Below, one piece after another: positions 21,577-33,322 of a stretch of DNA of 64,000 bases (positions are counted from its first letter, which is position 1; every line of letters begins with the position of its first letter). The notes below the pieces were generated by a model. That model was not told the DNA's origin, ran no database searches, and worked only from the letters and a program-made list of their open reading frames with translations. The position numbers and the translations under genes are program-made. This stretch comes from Gnetum montanum (taxonomy: Eukaryota; Streptophyta; Gnetopsida; Gnetales; Gnetaceae), in NCBI GenBank assembly GCA_015680685.1, contig MNCI01001832.1, positions 475,129 through 539,128 of the forward strand, read 5' to 3'.

Positions 21577-22700
21577 TTGGAGCTTTCATATCAAAAGTCT
21601 TACCACCATGAAATATTTCATTATTATTATGGTTGGAAGATCCATTGCAAGTTCCATAGATTTTTCAACAAATTTGATGTTTTTCAATATATCTTAAGTT
21701 TTTTCTTTAGCGAATCTAATTTTTTTAGTGGATTTGATATTTTTCTAGCAAATTTATTTGGAATTACATACAATGTCACTAGATTTAGTAGGTAATCCTT
21801 CTAGTGGATCCACCACTTCTTTGTCTTTCTACAAGTTATCTAATGATTTATATGAATTTATTACTCAAGAAATTTCTAGAAGGTATGTTTTTGTACAAAT
21901 TCTAGGTTATTTACCTCATTCCTCAAGTTTTTTGAGTCATTTAATTTTGGTTTGGAAAGATTAAGGATTGGACATTGTTCATACATGTTATTTGTCAAAC
22001 TCATTTTTGTTGGTAGAATTTGTTGATTCAATGATGGTTTCTAAGGTCCTTGATATTGATATTTTCAATCATTGCATGCTTTATTAATTATTTGAAAATG
22101 GACTTTCTTTTTTAATCTAGCATCTCTTGAATTTTGAAAGATTCATTGTTTTGTTAAATTGTCAAATCTTCCATTAATTTTCTAAAAAAGTTGAAAGGGA
22201 TATTGTTTCTTGAATTAGGTCAATTAAGCATTTTGAAACCCTAGATACAATTAGTGGTTTTCATAGAATTCAATATATGATTGAGGTGGATCTTGATTTG
22301 CTTAAGTAAGAAATTCTTTTGTGTACTGGCAAAATTGATTATGTGTAGAAGGTTATTCACTACAATTTTTCAAATTCATGTCACTATTATCATCAAGAGT
22401 GTCATATGTTTGATTCATGTTCTTTTATGCTACAAAGAAAAGCTATGCAAGCATGTTGGTACCAAGCTACTACAAATACTACTAAGGTTTTGTAGATCTT
22501 GCTAAGGTGGTTCCTGTAGATGTTGTAGATTTTGCAATGATTTTTTTTTTGTTGATATTTCAATAGTTAGCCCACCTTTTTCTTTTACTGTTGTTCAATA
22601 AAGTGTGCCTTTGAGGAAGGTTTTAATCAAATCAATTTCAAAGAATTCTTTAATGACCAAGCAGAAACTAATGCTTGTTCCTTAGGTTTCATAGAAACTT
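21577..22700 (+). pseudogene. LINE ORF1 relic (DUF4283 plus zinc knuckle)
   Basis: The plus strand reads in pieces as a DUF4283 protein: a segment ending VWKD at 21960, then DIVHT...FLLVEFVDS, IDIFNHCMLY, and EVDLDLLK at 22285. The region 22350-22430 gives CHYYHQECHMFDSC, a slightly altered C-x2-C-x4-H-x4-C knuckle. Stops interrupt it throughout. Plant LINE ORF1 proteins have exactly this order. No matching ORF2 follows. Confidence 0.65.
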
Positions 22701-23479
22701 GTTGATTTAGATGATTTCTAAATGGTCCTTCATAATAAAAAATGCCAAGTTTATATATTGGCGATTATATACCAAGTCTTCAAAATGGACAACATGTTCA
22801 AGATATTTTAACTACAAATAATTCATTTGCAACTATTTGTCAAGATAGAGAGATAATATTGCTTCTATTGATAGGGTAGAGGCCTCCTCTCTCTCCACCT
22901 AATATTAATCTTTTCATAAAATGTCTAGTTTCCTACCCTAGAGGTGGTTGTAAAGATGAAAACTTAAAAAAGTATCCGCTAAAACTATTAGACGTTTCCT
23001 TTTTGTAGATTTGGAGTTTCCTTTTTACAATAATCCTTTGCTTTTGTAATTTAAATTTTTATTTTTAATATATATGTTTTTGGGTGTTAACACCCAAAAG
23101 TCTTACCACCATCTAGCACCTCATTGTTATTGATGGGATATGTTACTCTATGTTTAATTTTTAATATAATTTTAGGACCCCCACCAACTACCCCTCATTT
23201 AGCTGTCCTCTAAATTACCTTAATAATAGTAATAATAGAACTCGGGCCCTTTTTATTCCTGTATAATCACTGAAGAAGTAAGCCGCCGTGGAATGGGAAT
23301 GGATCTTAAGAACGCAGCCATCTAATAATCGACGATATAGATGTGAAGTTGCGTCAATTATAATTCCTTTAAACTTTTTCAGGGTAACTATGCAAAGGTT
23401 ATAAGCCATGATAAAACCAACACCAATACCAATACATCACGCTTGTGACCTTAACAAGCCCCCCAATGAATCACGTTTG
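22701..23479. other. Spacer before the host gene
   Basis: No gene or element recognised. 'cccaaaagtcttaccaccat' near 23094 recurs approximately at 21594, suggesting another decayed repeat. The sequence becomes less AT-rich toward 23460, fitting approach to a promoter. Confidence 0.5.
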
Positions 23480-23667
23480 TTGGGGTTTTGTGCCGCAAAG
23501 CGTCGCCGATATTCTTGAAGTAAGAACCAGGGACACAGCCAGAGCTTTAATCAACTGTTTAACAGGTCCTGCTGAAGTAGAAAACCCTATCGCTAAGTTT
23601 AGGGCTTATTAGCTTGGCCTGAAACAGTTTCAGCGTAAGCAGTTTCAGCAGTTGTTTGCTTTGCGGG
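23480..23667 (+). promoter_or_regulatory. Probable 5' leader exon and promoter-proximal region of FLX-like gene
   Basis: A GC-richer island with AAACCCTA-like and TTTAGGG-like telo-box words near 23582 and 23600. It ends at a possible donor GCGGG|GTATGG (23667/23668). A matching acceptor TAAAACAG lies at 24632, 36 bases before the start codon, implying a 965-bp intron in the 5' UTR. No transcript evidence is available, so the exact exon start is a guess. Confidence 0.45.
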
Positions 23668-24668
23668 GTATGGTTTTCTCGTTTCTGTGACTTGCTGTGC
23701 TTTCTCTCTCGATTATTCTTTTCTTTGAAAATTGTTTTTCACTTAGGGTTAAGATTATGGGAATGTTCGCTTTGCATGATTAAGTTTTGAAGTCAGAATA
23801 CCTCAATACAATTTTCGTATCATATCTTTTGAAATATCCTATCCGTCGCGAGGTTTTTGTTTTAATTATTATTTCGTGCTGTTCGTTTCTTAGAAAGTTT
23901 TAAAGCTGATTCTTCTTTGTGGTTATTACTTCGTGTATATTATTATGGAAAATGTTGTACATTCTTTGAATTTTCGGTTATTCTTTTTAAACAGATCACT
24001 GCCTACGCCGTTAAATCTTCTTGTTCCAATTTGAAGTTTCCAAGCTTAATGGATATTAGCTCAAATAACGTTTGATGTATGTTTATGTATAAAAATTTAA
24101 CTCTATACGCCGTGGCGTACTTCTATAGGAAAGTATTCTTTAGTTAAAAACGCTACATTTCAGTCACGTAGGAATTATCTACTGTGTTATATGTTGTTCT
24201 TTAGGGTTCTCCAAATTCGGTAAAAATGCAAACATTCTAAACTATTCGACTATTTTTGCTGGAATCAGCGGTAACGAGTTACTGGAAGCACCTTAGATTT
24301 TCTTATATTTTGAGCAATAACGTGAAGAGTGCCCTAATTTTTTTTGCCATTATCTTTATATTTGAGAAATTTATATTATTTGAAACTATATATCAAATTC
24401 GATTTCTCAAATAAATGGTGCGAGTTCTAGATTACGAGAATTGTTTGAAAAGAGTAACATTAGTTCTTTTGCATTTTTGGATGCTGAATTTTTACAACGC
24501 TGTTTATGCTACTACCAAAGTCTATGTGAGCAATACATTGCAAGCAAAGCAAGTCAGGCAACCATCTTATCTTGTGATTTTTGGTTTTCCAAGATTATAT
24601 GTAAAGTCTAAAATTATTTTATTGTAAAACAGACTAACAAAATCTCCTGGAAGTTTCCCGAGTCTATA

Positions 24669-26129
24669 ATGGCAGGAAGAGGTCCTCTGCCCCATCATTA
24701 TGCAAGGGGCCTTGTTGGTCCAGGTCCAGGTATTAGACCAGAGCCCTTTGCACCTGTTTTAGGACCACTCATTGGTCCTCATCCTCTAGATTTGCTACCT
24801 CCAGAAGTGCTGGAGCACAAATTAGCCCTTCAGAATGCAGAGGTGCAAAAACTTGCAGCTGAGAATCAAAGGTTTGCTCAAGCAAATGCTATTTTGAGGC
24901 AGGATCGCGAAGCTTTAGATGTGGAAAAGCAGCGTATGCAGGCACGCATGGGTGCGTTTGAGAGTGACATGGAGCAGCAGATAAGAAGTATTTTGGATAA
25001 AAATACAAAAATGGAAGCAGACGTTCAGGCTAATGAAATAATCAAAGTTGAGTTACAGCAAGGTCGTGCTGATGCACAAAATCTACTGGCATCACGGCAG
25101 GAATTAACTGCCCAAGTGCAGCAACTTGGTCAGGAGTTGCAGAGAGCTAGTGCTGAAGTTCAGCAATTTCCTGCTATGCATGCAGAGGTAGATAATTTAC
25201 GTAAGGAAGTTCAGCGAGCTAGGTTTGTTGAAGACTACAACCTTGCCTCTCATTTTATTATATCTATTTCAGTTTTAAATTTGGAATTGACTACTCTTTT
25301 TTAATCATCAAAGAGCTGCATATGAATATGAGAAGGCAGCCAACCATGCCCAAGCTGAGCAGAATCAAGTTATGGAAAAGAATTTGCTTTCAATGGCAAG
25401 GGAGGTAGAGAAGCTCAGAGCAGAACTTGCAAATGCTGACATGAGAGGTCGTGGTAATATGCATTAACTTTGTAACAAAACTTGATTTTATTTCAGTTTC
25501 ACCATCTTTGATTAATTAGAAAAGGGACGGTTTATGTTAATTCCCATTTATAGGTTTTTAACTAGACCTGTTTGCTGCGTTCAGAGGTGCAGTTTGGTGC
25601 TGGATATGGTAGCCATGATTCATCATATACTGCCGGTCATAATATGTACGGAGATGGTTATGGAATTCCTCAGGTATGATGTGTCACATTATTCTTTCTC
25701 TTTTTATGGTTATTTTTCTCAGATTGATCATTCATGAATCATATACCGCCGGCCATAATATGTATGGAGATTATGGAATTCATCAGGAACGTTGTCATGT
25801 TTTTCCTTTTTCCTTTTATATTTTTATAGTTATTTTTCTTAAATCGATTACTTATGAATATGTTGGACCCATAGATTCCTGCTTCCGTGGACAATGCTGC
25901 GGCTCCTTATTCTTCAAGAGGCCCTGCCACTTCAGAGGTTGCTGCTACGTACGCAGGCAGAGTGGGGCCTGGTGTTACGGAGACTTCAATCCCTTACGCA
26001 GGGAGAGGAGGGCCTGCAGCTTCTGAGAATGCTTCTGCTTATGCAGCAAGAGGAGGTCCTGGATGGAGTGGCTATGATGTTTCTCGCGGTGGAGGTGGTG
26101 GTGGTGGTGGTGGACACATTAGAAGATGA
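24669..26129 (+). CDS. FLL: FLX-like coiled-coil protein, four exons
   Basis: Coding exons 24669-25222, 25314-25453, 25585-25673 and 25875-26129. All introns are GT-AG and all phases fit, giving 345 residues. The ATG at 24669 follows an upstream acceptor and begins a protein family-like from the start. Residues 1-48 are Gly/Pro-rich; about 50-230 form a long coiled coil ([31 protein letters not shown], ARxAYEYEKA, [12 protein letters not shown]); the C-terminus is Gly/Tyr/Ser-rich and ends in a polyglycine run before HIRR. This architecture and the [12 protein letters not shown] block are those of FLX (FLOWERING LOCUS C EXPRESSOR) and FLX-like proteins. In Arabidopsis, FLX acts with FRIGIDA in transcription of FLC. 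Which paralogue this is, and its role here, cannot be told. Intact, unlike everything around it. Confidence 0.92.
25605..25865 (+). repeat. 116-bp tandem duplication covering exon 3 of FLX-like gene
   Basis: The exon 3 segment with its downstream intron (from about 25616) recurs 116 bases on: ATATACTGCCGG at 25625 and ATATACCGCCGG at 25741. The second copy keeps an acceptor-like CTCAG but has an in-frame TGA, and its donor GT has become GA. It is therefore read as intron sequence, not as an exon. Confidence 0.82.
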
Positions 26130-27689
26130 CTTAGGTGAAAAATTGGCTAATTGCTTATGCCAAGCTTTGCTTTACCTTGTACTGCAGCGTTGCTGTAAAT
26201 TCAATCGAAGATGAAAATTTTGATTATTGCCTTATGAAATATTGTGCATGATTTACTCACGTAGTATCGTTCAGAATTGTGTTACAAATATATTTCTTGA
26301 ACAGAATATATTGTTTGTTAAAGGGTGTTTCATGCAGGAAATAGGATGCTCAAATGCTTCTGACATCATGCTTTTATGCAAAAGTATCCGTTTTTAGGTC
26401 GTCATCTAGTGTGCAATAGAAATCTGGTTAGCCATTTTAATTGTGTTTAAATACCTGGTGAGAGGATGACCTAGAGGCATTAGGACGGTTATGTTGTAAC
26501 CTTTTTTTTAATACTTTGTACAATTGTTCTATGAGTTTCAGTGTTCTGTTGACGACAATTTTGATAACCTCACCATGGATCTGATACCGCAAATTCGTAT
26601 GACTTAAAAATGACCTACCCAAGTCCTGGTAAACTTATACATGGAAAGTAATGCGTAGTTTTTTTGATGTGCACTAGGTTACGGCTAGTGCTATATTGGT
26701 CTCTTAGCATCGTAGAATTCCTTTTCTGTTTGTATTCTCTAGTTTTGTAAAATATTGAAAGATTTTTGTAATACTGTCGCAAACCCAACAGAAGTTTCAA
26801 ATTTGAGTTTTGTTGCATCAATAAGTTGCAACGAATTTGAGTTTTGTTGCATTAATAAGTTTTGAATCTAGGCAGCAATGAGTTTGCAAGGCGAAATGTC
26901 ATCATGATCTATGAGATTATATGAATTGGGCATTTTTGGAAGTTCTTGGTTTGCGCAAATATGTTGCATAATTCTGTTTTTAAGAAAATTGGTTTGTGGT
27001 TTTTGAGGCATTGTTTACGTGGTTAGAGCATATAAGTACAACAAAAGATATCTAGCAAGTCTGAATCACATATGGCATGTTTGAATTACTAATGCTTATG
27101 ATCTTTTCTCCCCTAAACTCACATTATTCTTTTACCAAAATAGATGGACCAGGTGGGCAACATAGTCCAATCCCTGACAGATTAACACCGTACTAGTAGT
27201 TAGCATTAATGAAAGAGATATTAAGTGAGGTAGCAGTTCAGCAGTATATCACATAGAAAATTGGCACGACAACCTTAGTTGTAGAAAGGTAAACCTTGTA
27301 CTTTTAAAGGTCAAGTGGAGGCAGATGGAGGATGAAACCTTTGCAGAATATAAAGATGAAAGGTCCTGTTAGAAGGGCTTAAACTCAGAAGACATGACGT
27401 TTCGATTTAGTAAATAGGATTGTAGTTACTTATGTCTCAACCAAATGAAGATGAAGGAAGGCTTTGAATGCTAAATATGATCTTTAGCAAGATATAGAAA
27501 TACGACGAGAAGGATTAAAAGGGTAGATGAAGCCAACATGTAACGTTTAACGAAGATTTTGAACTTGAGGAGAAGGTAAGCAAATCATGGCAAAGATAAA
27601 GAACAATAGCTAGAATTTAGATATGCAAATTCAAACTTAGAAACATGTGGTTTGAAGAAGCATTATGATGAAACATATGTGGTATGAGA
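26130..27689. other. 3' flank of FLX-like gene and unassigned spacer
   Basis: The first few hundred bases should be the 3' UTR and terminator of the host gene, but I cannot fix a polyadenylation site. From about 27100 the composition resembles decayed retroelement gag, without a motif I can name. Confidence 0.5.
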
Positions 27690-28930
27690 AATCATTGATG
27701 ATGAACCCTTGTTAGCGATTAGAAGCATGATCCAAATTAGAGGTAGTGTACATCCCAACCATGTGTTAAACAAAAGTCATATAAAAAAGCTTAACATCAA
27801 CAACATTGTTGTAGTTTGAGAGAGGCTACAACACTGACCCACAAAATCATTTGCAAGCCTTCCATGTTGCTTGTGTTTGGTAGAATATTGAAAGTAACTA
27901 GCATAAAAGTTTGATTACATGGGATAAAATTGGCATAAGTTGTTGAAATTTAATTTTATATGTTTGAGGTGTTTAATGAGAAGTACCAAACCTATGCTTA
28001 TCTATCAAACATGAGGAAACAAATCTAGGGAGGGAAGTAGGGCATTCATGAATTACTTAATGTAGTGTTTGGAAGATACTAAACTCTATTGCATAGGTGC
28101 CCTAGCCATCACTTCTTCTAGAAAGAATAGTTATGCCACAAAGTAGATAAAACTCATGAGGCTCTTGAAGTGCATGTTTATGGTTGCTTTTTAAAATTGA
28201 GTTTAAAATTCAAAATCTTATTGATTGTGTAGTAAGAAAGGAAGGGAAATGAGAAAAATAAAAGGTACAAAAGATTACAATGGAGACTTATTTCTTAGAA
28301 TGGGGTAGGTGAAAGTTTATGAAATGCAAGAAAATACAATTTAAGAAGTGGTACAGAAAAAGATCTTGCCCATTTGAAAATCATTTATAGACATAGCAAC
28401 CAAAGTCAACAAAAGGTGGGATGCAATAGATGAAAAATTTCCAACCACATTGAAAATAATGATGAAAAGAAATAAATAAATACCAATAATAATGTTTAAA
28501 TAGGAGATGGTCAAAAGGAAGAAGAATGAACAATATCAACATAAGAGCAAAGTAGTTGTTGAAGAGGTGTTTTGTTTAGAGTTAGAAGTAGATGGTGACT
28601 TTGATTACAATAGTATCAACATGTGAAGGGTGCCTAACCAATTATATCGTAGATGATCACAATAGTCAAAGAATCAAGTGCCTATGTTTTCAACCCAAAT
28701 TTATAATAAAGAAAATGACAAAAAGGTTATTATATCCATTGGGCAATTATCAGTAGCCATATCAATAGTCATATTATCCAAGTGGAGCAATACCTCAATT
28801 GTACAAGTAATACTAGTATTAGTGGTAAATTCTATAGTCAAGGATGATTCTACCACCATGACAAAAATACTCAAATCACCAATAAGATCAATTTAGGTAT
28901 TATGTACAATAGCAAGTTTTCACAACAAGC
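27690..28930 (+). pseudogene. Athila-like copy B, gag part
   Basis: Aligns with copy A gag (31130-32170). 'gatgatgaaccc', 'accacaaaatcatttgcaag', 'ttccatgttgcttgtgt' and 'catattatccaagtgg' all have counterparts in the same order. Translation gives GYNTDPQNHLQAFHVAC where copy A has GYNVDPQNHLQAFHDAC, the gag core motif of this family. It is heavily broken. Homology stops at about 28930, where LINE sequence begins. The protease-RT part of the same copy resumes at about 57760. Confidence 0.75.
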
Positions 28931-28939
28931 TTTTTTGGA

Positions 28940-29269
28940 CATTCATCTTATTACTATCTGAGGATACTAAAACAAATTAAATTAGAGTTGGATAGGAAAG
29001 ATCATTAGAGGATACTGAAGTAAATCAAATAGGAAAGCACATGTTAGAATGAAGACAAGATCTTGATCTTATCATTTTAAATGGGATTCAAAAATTTCCA
29101 TCAAGATCAAGATTTACTTTTACAAAAGAAGGAAGATGTTCATGTATTGAGTTACTACTAAATACCCAAATGCACTAGGAATCATTAACTTCAAGTTGGT
29201 GGTAAATTAATAGAATCTCCATACCATTTTCTACAATTTTCCATTAATGGAATGCATTCTAACTATAGC
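28940..29269 (+). pseudogene. LINE ORF2 endonuclease fragment (left half)
   Basis: At 29050-29150 the plus strand reads LDLIILNGIQKFPSRSRFTF followed by GRCSCIE. This is the late endonuclease domain of plant LINE ORF2 (compare 'DLxIxNGxxxFPxSSxFTF'). The frame reaches PLMECILTIA at 29269 and continues without a break into ILENKKTIS at 55397 once copy A is removed. Confidence 0.75.
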
Positions 29270-30119
29270 TGATGAGTCGTGATATCAGGGCCGCGATATC
29301 ACATTCACGATATCACGTAAGCGATATCGGAGCCTTCCAAGTGATATCAGACATCCGATATTAAGGCCTGTCTTGTCGCCTATAAATAAGAGGTAGACGC
29401 AGTTGGTTTGGCAATAGTTAGTTAATTAGTCTCAGTACCTTACCTGAACTCTTGCCTTTTTTCCTTCTTAGAGTTAGAATTGTTTCTGAGTGCCTGCAAT
29501 AGGAGTCATAAAGCGAATGGATCTTTATTTGAGCATTGTGTACCTAAGCACACCTTGTGGTTAGAAATAAAGACAAACTTTGTGATAAACCTTGCAACAT
29601 TTAGAATTGCTTATTCAACGTTATTTATAGTTCTTTAATGCTTTCCTTAGTTAATTAAGGTTCTCTCTCTCTCTCTCCTTGTTAACTCCCCCAAGTAAGC
29701 ACACTCAGTACAACCACTTTGAGCATGCATGGAACACTTGGTAACCCAATAACGATTAGTGTTTGGTAATCCCAGTAGTGTTGCACAGGTTCAGGATGTG
29801 TACGACAAGTGGGAACTGATGTTGCTGTTAGGACTAGTTAGAGCATAGTAGATTAGTAAATTGAATTAGTTACTTAATTAGTTCATTTCTCCCTTTGTAG
29901 CACTAGGACATAAACATAAAAAATATATAAAAATCATATACCTCAAGTTTACTTAACCATACAATCATGCCATACAAGTAAGCTTGGGAAGACAACAATT
30001 GACTAACTCATCCTTGTTCTGTAAAGGTGCATAAGCACTTAGTCCTTGGAATTCGACCGGATTGTGCGTGGATGCTTGTATTCATATGGTTAAGCATAGG
30101 GATACCTTGCCGCTCATCA
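29270..30119 (+). repeat. Copy A 5' LTR
   Basis: 850 bp, TGATGAG...CTCATCA. Four GATATC boxes spaced exactly 14 bp apart (29281, 29295, 29309, 29323) and a fifth at 29343 lie just upstream of the TATA box. A CT microsatellite lies at about 29663-29679. The PBS starts one base after the end. Confidence 0.9.
29381..29388 (+). promoter_or_regulatory. Copy A LTR TATA box
   Basis: TATAAATA about 110 bp into the LTR, downstream of the GATATC repeats. It is conserved in the 3' LTR (36758-36765) and in LTR C. Confidence 0.65.
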
Positions 30120-30120
30120 T

Positions 30121-30138
30121 TGGCGTCGTTGTCGGGGA
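30121..30138 (+). other. Copy A primer binding site (tRNA-Asp type)
   Basis: TGGCGTCGTTGTCGGGGA differs at two positions, both C-to-T, from the complement of the plant tRNA-Asp 3' end (TGGCGCCGTTGCCGGGGA). That site is used by many plant Athila and related elements. Confidence 0.88.
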
Positions 30139-30257
30139 CTTTGTTGTTTGTGCACTAGCTAGAACTTAGGAAATCTTCCCATAATTGGAACGAACCCTTA
30201 GGGTTGGTTATCTTACAATTATTGAAACGAAAAGTATTGCACACTGAATAGACAATT

Positions 30258-31905
30258 ATGTCTCCTTCTTACGAGAGTGTTTCATCACCTAGGTCTGATA
30301 CAGGGAACAATCGAAGGCGTAGTACACATGATGATCCACTAGTCCCCCAACAGTTTCATGTGGTATACGTTCATCCCAATGAGTATATATTAAACTTTAC
30401 CTTTATCCTCCACTAGGATGAACAACTACATTGGTGTGATTTAGAAGGTAACATAGTGTTACCTCCTGATTGCTTGGTCCCAGGCATGCTCCTTCGTGCT
30501 CTCACATGAATTGGTATGCAACACTTATAGGCAGAGTACGTTGTGCATGATCACAACTCTAGAGAGTATCGACCCAAGGAGGCATAATGTCAAAGGGATC
30601 TACAATAGGAGAGACGTTATGAATCCATGAAGGGGAAGTTCTTTCAAAATGTCCTGTATGTCATAGGTGAAAATGAGGGTGGTGAACCTACCTCAGGAAG
30701 TCTCCCACACAATGATGTTCCTCTTGTTGACTTCGGTCAAGGGGTGGTGTATCAAAATCTTCACTCAACTATCCATAACCCAGATTCTAGTACCGACAAA
30801 CATAAAGGGTTTGAAAAAGAAACACGAACACATGACAAAGATGGACATTTTGATCATAACCACGATCAAGGCCACGACCACCGAAGAGAAGGAAGCAGGT
30901 ACCATCATGGTGATGGTTCTCCTTCTTCTTCATCTTCATAATCTCCATCACCTTCTCCATCAGGATCTGGACATAGTTGCAAGGAAAAAGACCATGAGGA
31001 TAATGGTAAGGGAAACAGGAATCATAGACAAAGCAACCAAGAAAGGGGATGAGGGCATTCTAGAGAAACTCATCATGAAAGGAGGGAGAGTAGGGAACAA
31101 CATAGGCATCATAGACGCCATAGACAGTACGATCGTGATGAACCCCTACTCTCTACCCGAAGTATACTAGATATAACTAAGGCTGTTAGAATCCCAATAA
31201 GGCACCAAAAAAATAGTATGATCAAAAGATTGGACATGAACAATATCCCACGATTTAAAGGGGGATACAACGTTGATCCTCAAAATCATTTGCAAGCATT
31301 TCACGATGCATGTGCCTTGAAAAACATAGAAAACAAGTGGCAAAAACTCAAGTTGTTTCCATAGACATTGATCAAGGAAGTGGAAAGCTGGTACTAGTCT
31401 TTAGAACTAGAGCCCATTCGTCGATGGAGTACCATGTTAGAACTGTTCAATGATAAGTATCAAACATATTCCCGAGTGTCCAACCTGTGAAAGCAAATCC
31501 AAGGATGGAAACAAGGAGGACATGAACCTTTGGATGTTGCCATGGGCCGATATTATGCACTATTACATCATTGCCTAGGCCATGGTTACTCACAAAGGGA
31601 ACAACTATGCCATCTCGTGGATGGGCTTAGGCACGAAACATGAAGAACCCTTGGAACTTATGCCCAAGGAAGGCTATATAAGCTTAGGGCCCATCAAGTA
31701 CAAAGATTGTTGGAGAAAGTTGCTAAAGAGGAAGGTGAGTTAAGGAAAAGAGAGAGTGTGGAAGAATATAACANTAACAAAGGTAAGGGCAAAGTTTTTG
31801 TCATCAAAGAGGTTGTGGATTCAGATACAGACAATGATGGTGGATGTGAGATATGCCAATATGACCATCCTAAGGGATATTATCTTGTAATCTCACATAT
31901 GTAGA
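30258..31905 (+). pseudogene. Copy A gag
   Basis: Begins MSPSYESVSSPRSD at the ATG 139 bp after the LTR. The first part is followed by a charged His/Asp/Arg/Ser region (30790-30940). The gag core at 31230-31760 contains NNIPRFKGGYNVDPQNHLQA, EVESWY and DGLRHE, which is the retrotransposon gag domain of the Athila/Tat group. Several stops (mostly TAG/TGA/TAA at former Gln/Arg/Trp codons) and frame changes break it. One ambiguous base at 31774. Confidence 0.8.
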
Positions 31906-32399
31906 AGTTTGGAGTGTATGTACTCAACCCATGATTAAATAGAAGGCAAACATCCCAAAGGTTACCTTATCCCCAAGGTAACCCAAGACAGTTTCACCAA
32001 CCCTTGACGTATTATCCAAGTGGAACTCCACCACAACCAAATGAATAATATCAATAGTGGCAGCACCCACAATCATGGGGAATGCCACCACCATGTCAAT
32101 AGTACCCTTACCATTAGCCTGACTCGTATGGATACTACGTGTAGTGGTCAATCTCTCCACATGACTCTACTGGTCATGTCACTTCTCAGCCTCACTACCA
32201 AGCCCATGAGTATTATATAACTCCTTCTCCTAGGGGTGATGTTCCACAAACATACTATCCTTCTCATCCAGCTGCATCTCTTCCACCCTTAACTCCATTA
32301 CCACTTGCTCTAGCCATGTAGGGTGAGCTCCTTGCCTAGCCACAACAATGTAACGCTACAAGGGCTATTAATCCTTACCCTACTATTGGTTCGGACAAC

Positions 32400-33100
32400 C
32401 GCATAAAGAAGAGACCTTTCTTTAGGACTAATAGTCCAACCAAGTCCTTGTAGTCACAAGCAGTTAACTCTCCAAAGGCCTCACCATCATCCAAAACTTT
32501 AGAACTCCCTTCAAACCAAAGGCCACATTCAATGCACACGATCATGTTGATGCATGCCATTACCGATTGGATTAAGGCTGATCATCTTCCTAGGAAATTC
32601 TCCAATCTTGGGAGTCCTCTTATATATTTACAAATTGTTGGGAATGAACCCTGCAAGGATCTTTCAGATTCAAGTTCTGGTGTCAACTTAATCTCTCAAG
32701 AAATGTACAAAGCCTGGAACTTGCCTCCACTAAAAAAGAGTAACATTCGTTTAGAGTTGGCTGACTAGTCCTTCACTGTTCCATTAGGACTAGTGGAGGA
32801 CATTGTTACCACTGTTTGTGGATGATCGTATCCAGCTGACTTCCTAGTGATTCAAGTCAACAACTGTAAGGGGGACAAGTCAACAACTGTAAGGGGGACT
32901 TTCCTATCATAATGGGAAGAGCATGGCTAAGCACAATTGATGCATGCCTAGGAATACGTGATCTTTCCCTAGAGATATCAAAGGAAAATACATTTGGAAA
33001 GATCAAGAAGAAGAAAGTTTCGTGCATTGTATATAGTGATACAGGGTGTAGTTGCGTGTAGAAGTCCTGGTTTGTACACCGTTTAACATTGCTTGCATGC
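32400..33100 (+). pseudogene. Copy A aspartic protease region
   Basis: The open part 32532-32768 reads GSPLIYLQIVGNEPCKDLSD, then SSSGVNLISQEMYKAWNLPP. The protease active-site D-S/T-G region appears as DSSSGVNLIS. After a stop, ADFLVIQVNN and a form of GRAWLS-TIDA(C)LGI follow, the usual end of the domain. An exact 23-bp tandem duplication at 32853-32898 shifts the frame. Confidence 0.7.
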
Positions 33101-33322
33101 AACTAGTGTGCATAAGTAACTAACATACAAAGATGCCTGTATGCAACAACCACAAGACAAGAAGGCACCCAATGGCTGATGGTTGACCAAGAGAGCAACT
33201 TAACTATATACATGGAACCAACTGAGGGTTTAACTTGCACTTACATCGATAGCATAGACACATTAGAGCAAGTCCATTGCCAACTTCCAAGTCTCGACAT
33301 TAAAAATATCAACTAGGGAAAG

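Noticed and set aside
24415-24627. 70-residue + frame upstream of the FLX-like start
   Set aside because: It falls in the probable 5' UTR intron and is composition-driven; it does not resemble the family N-terminus.
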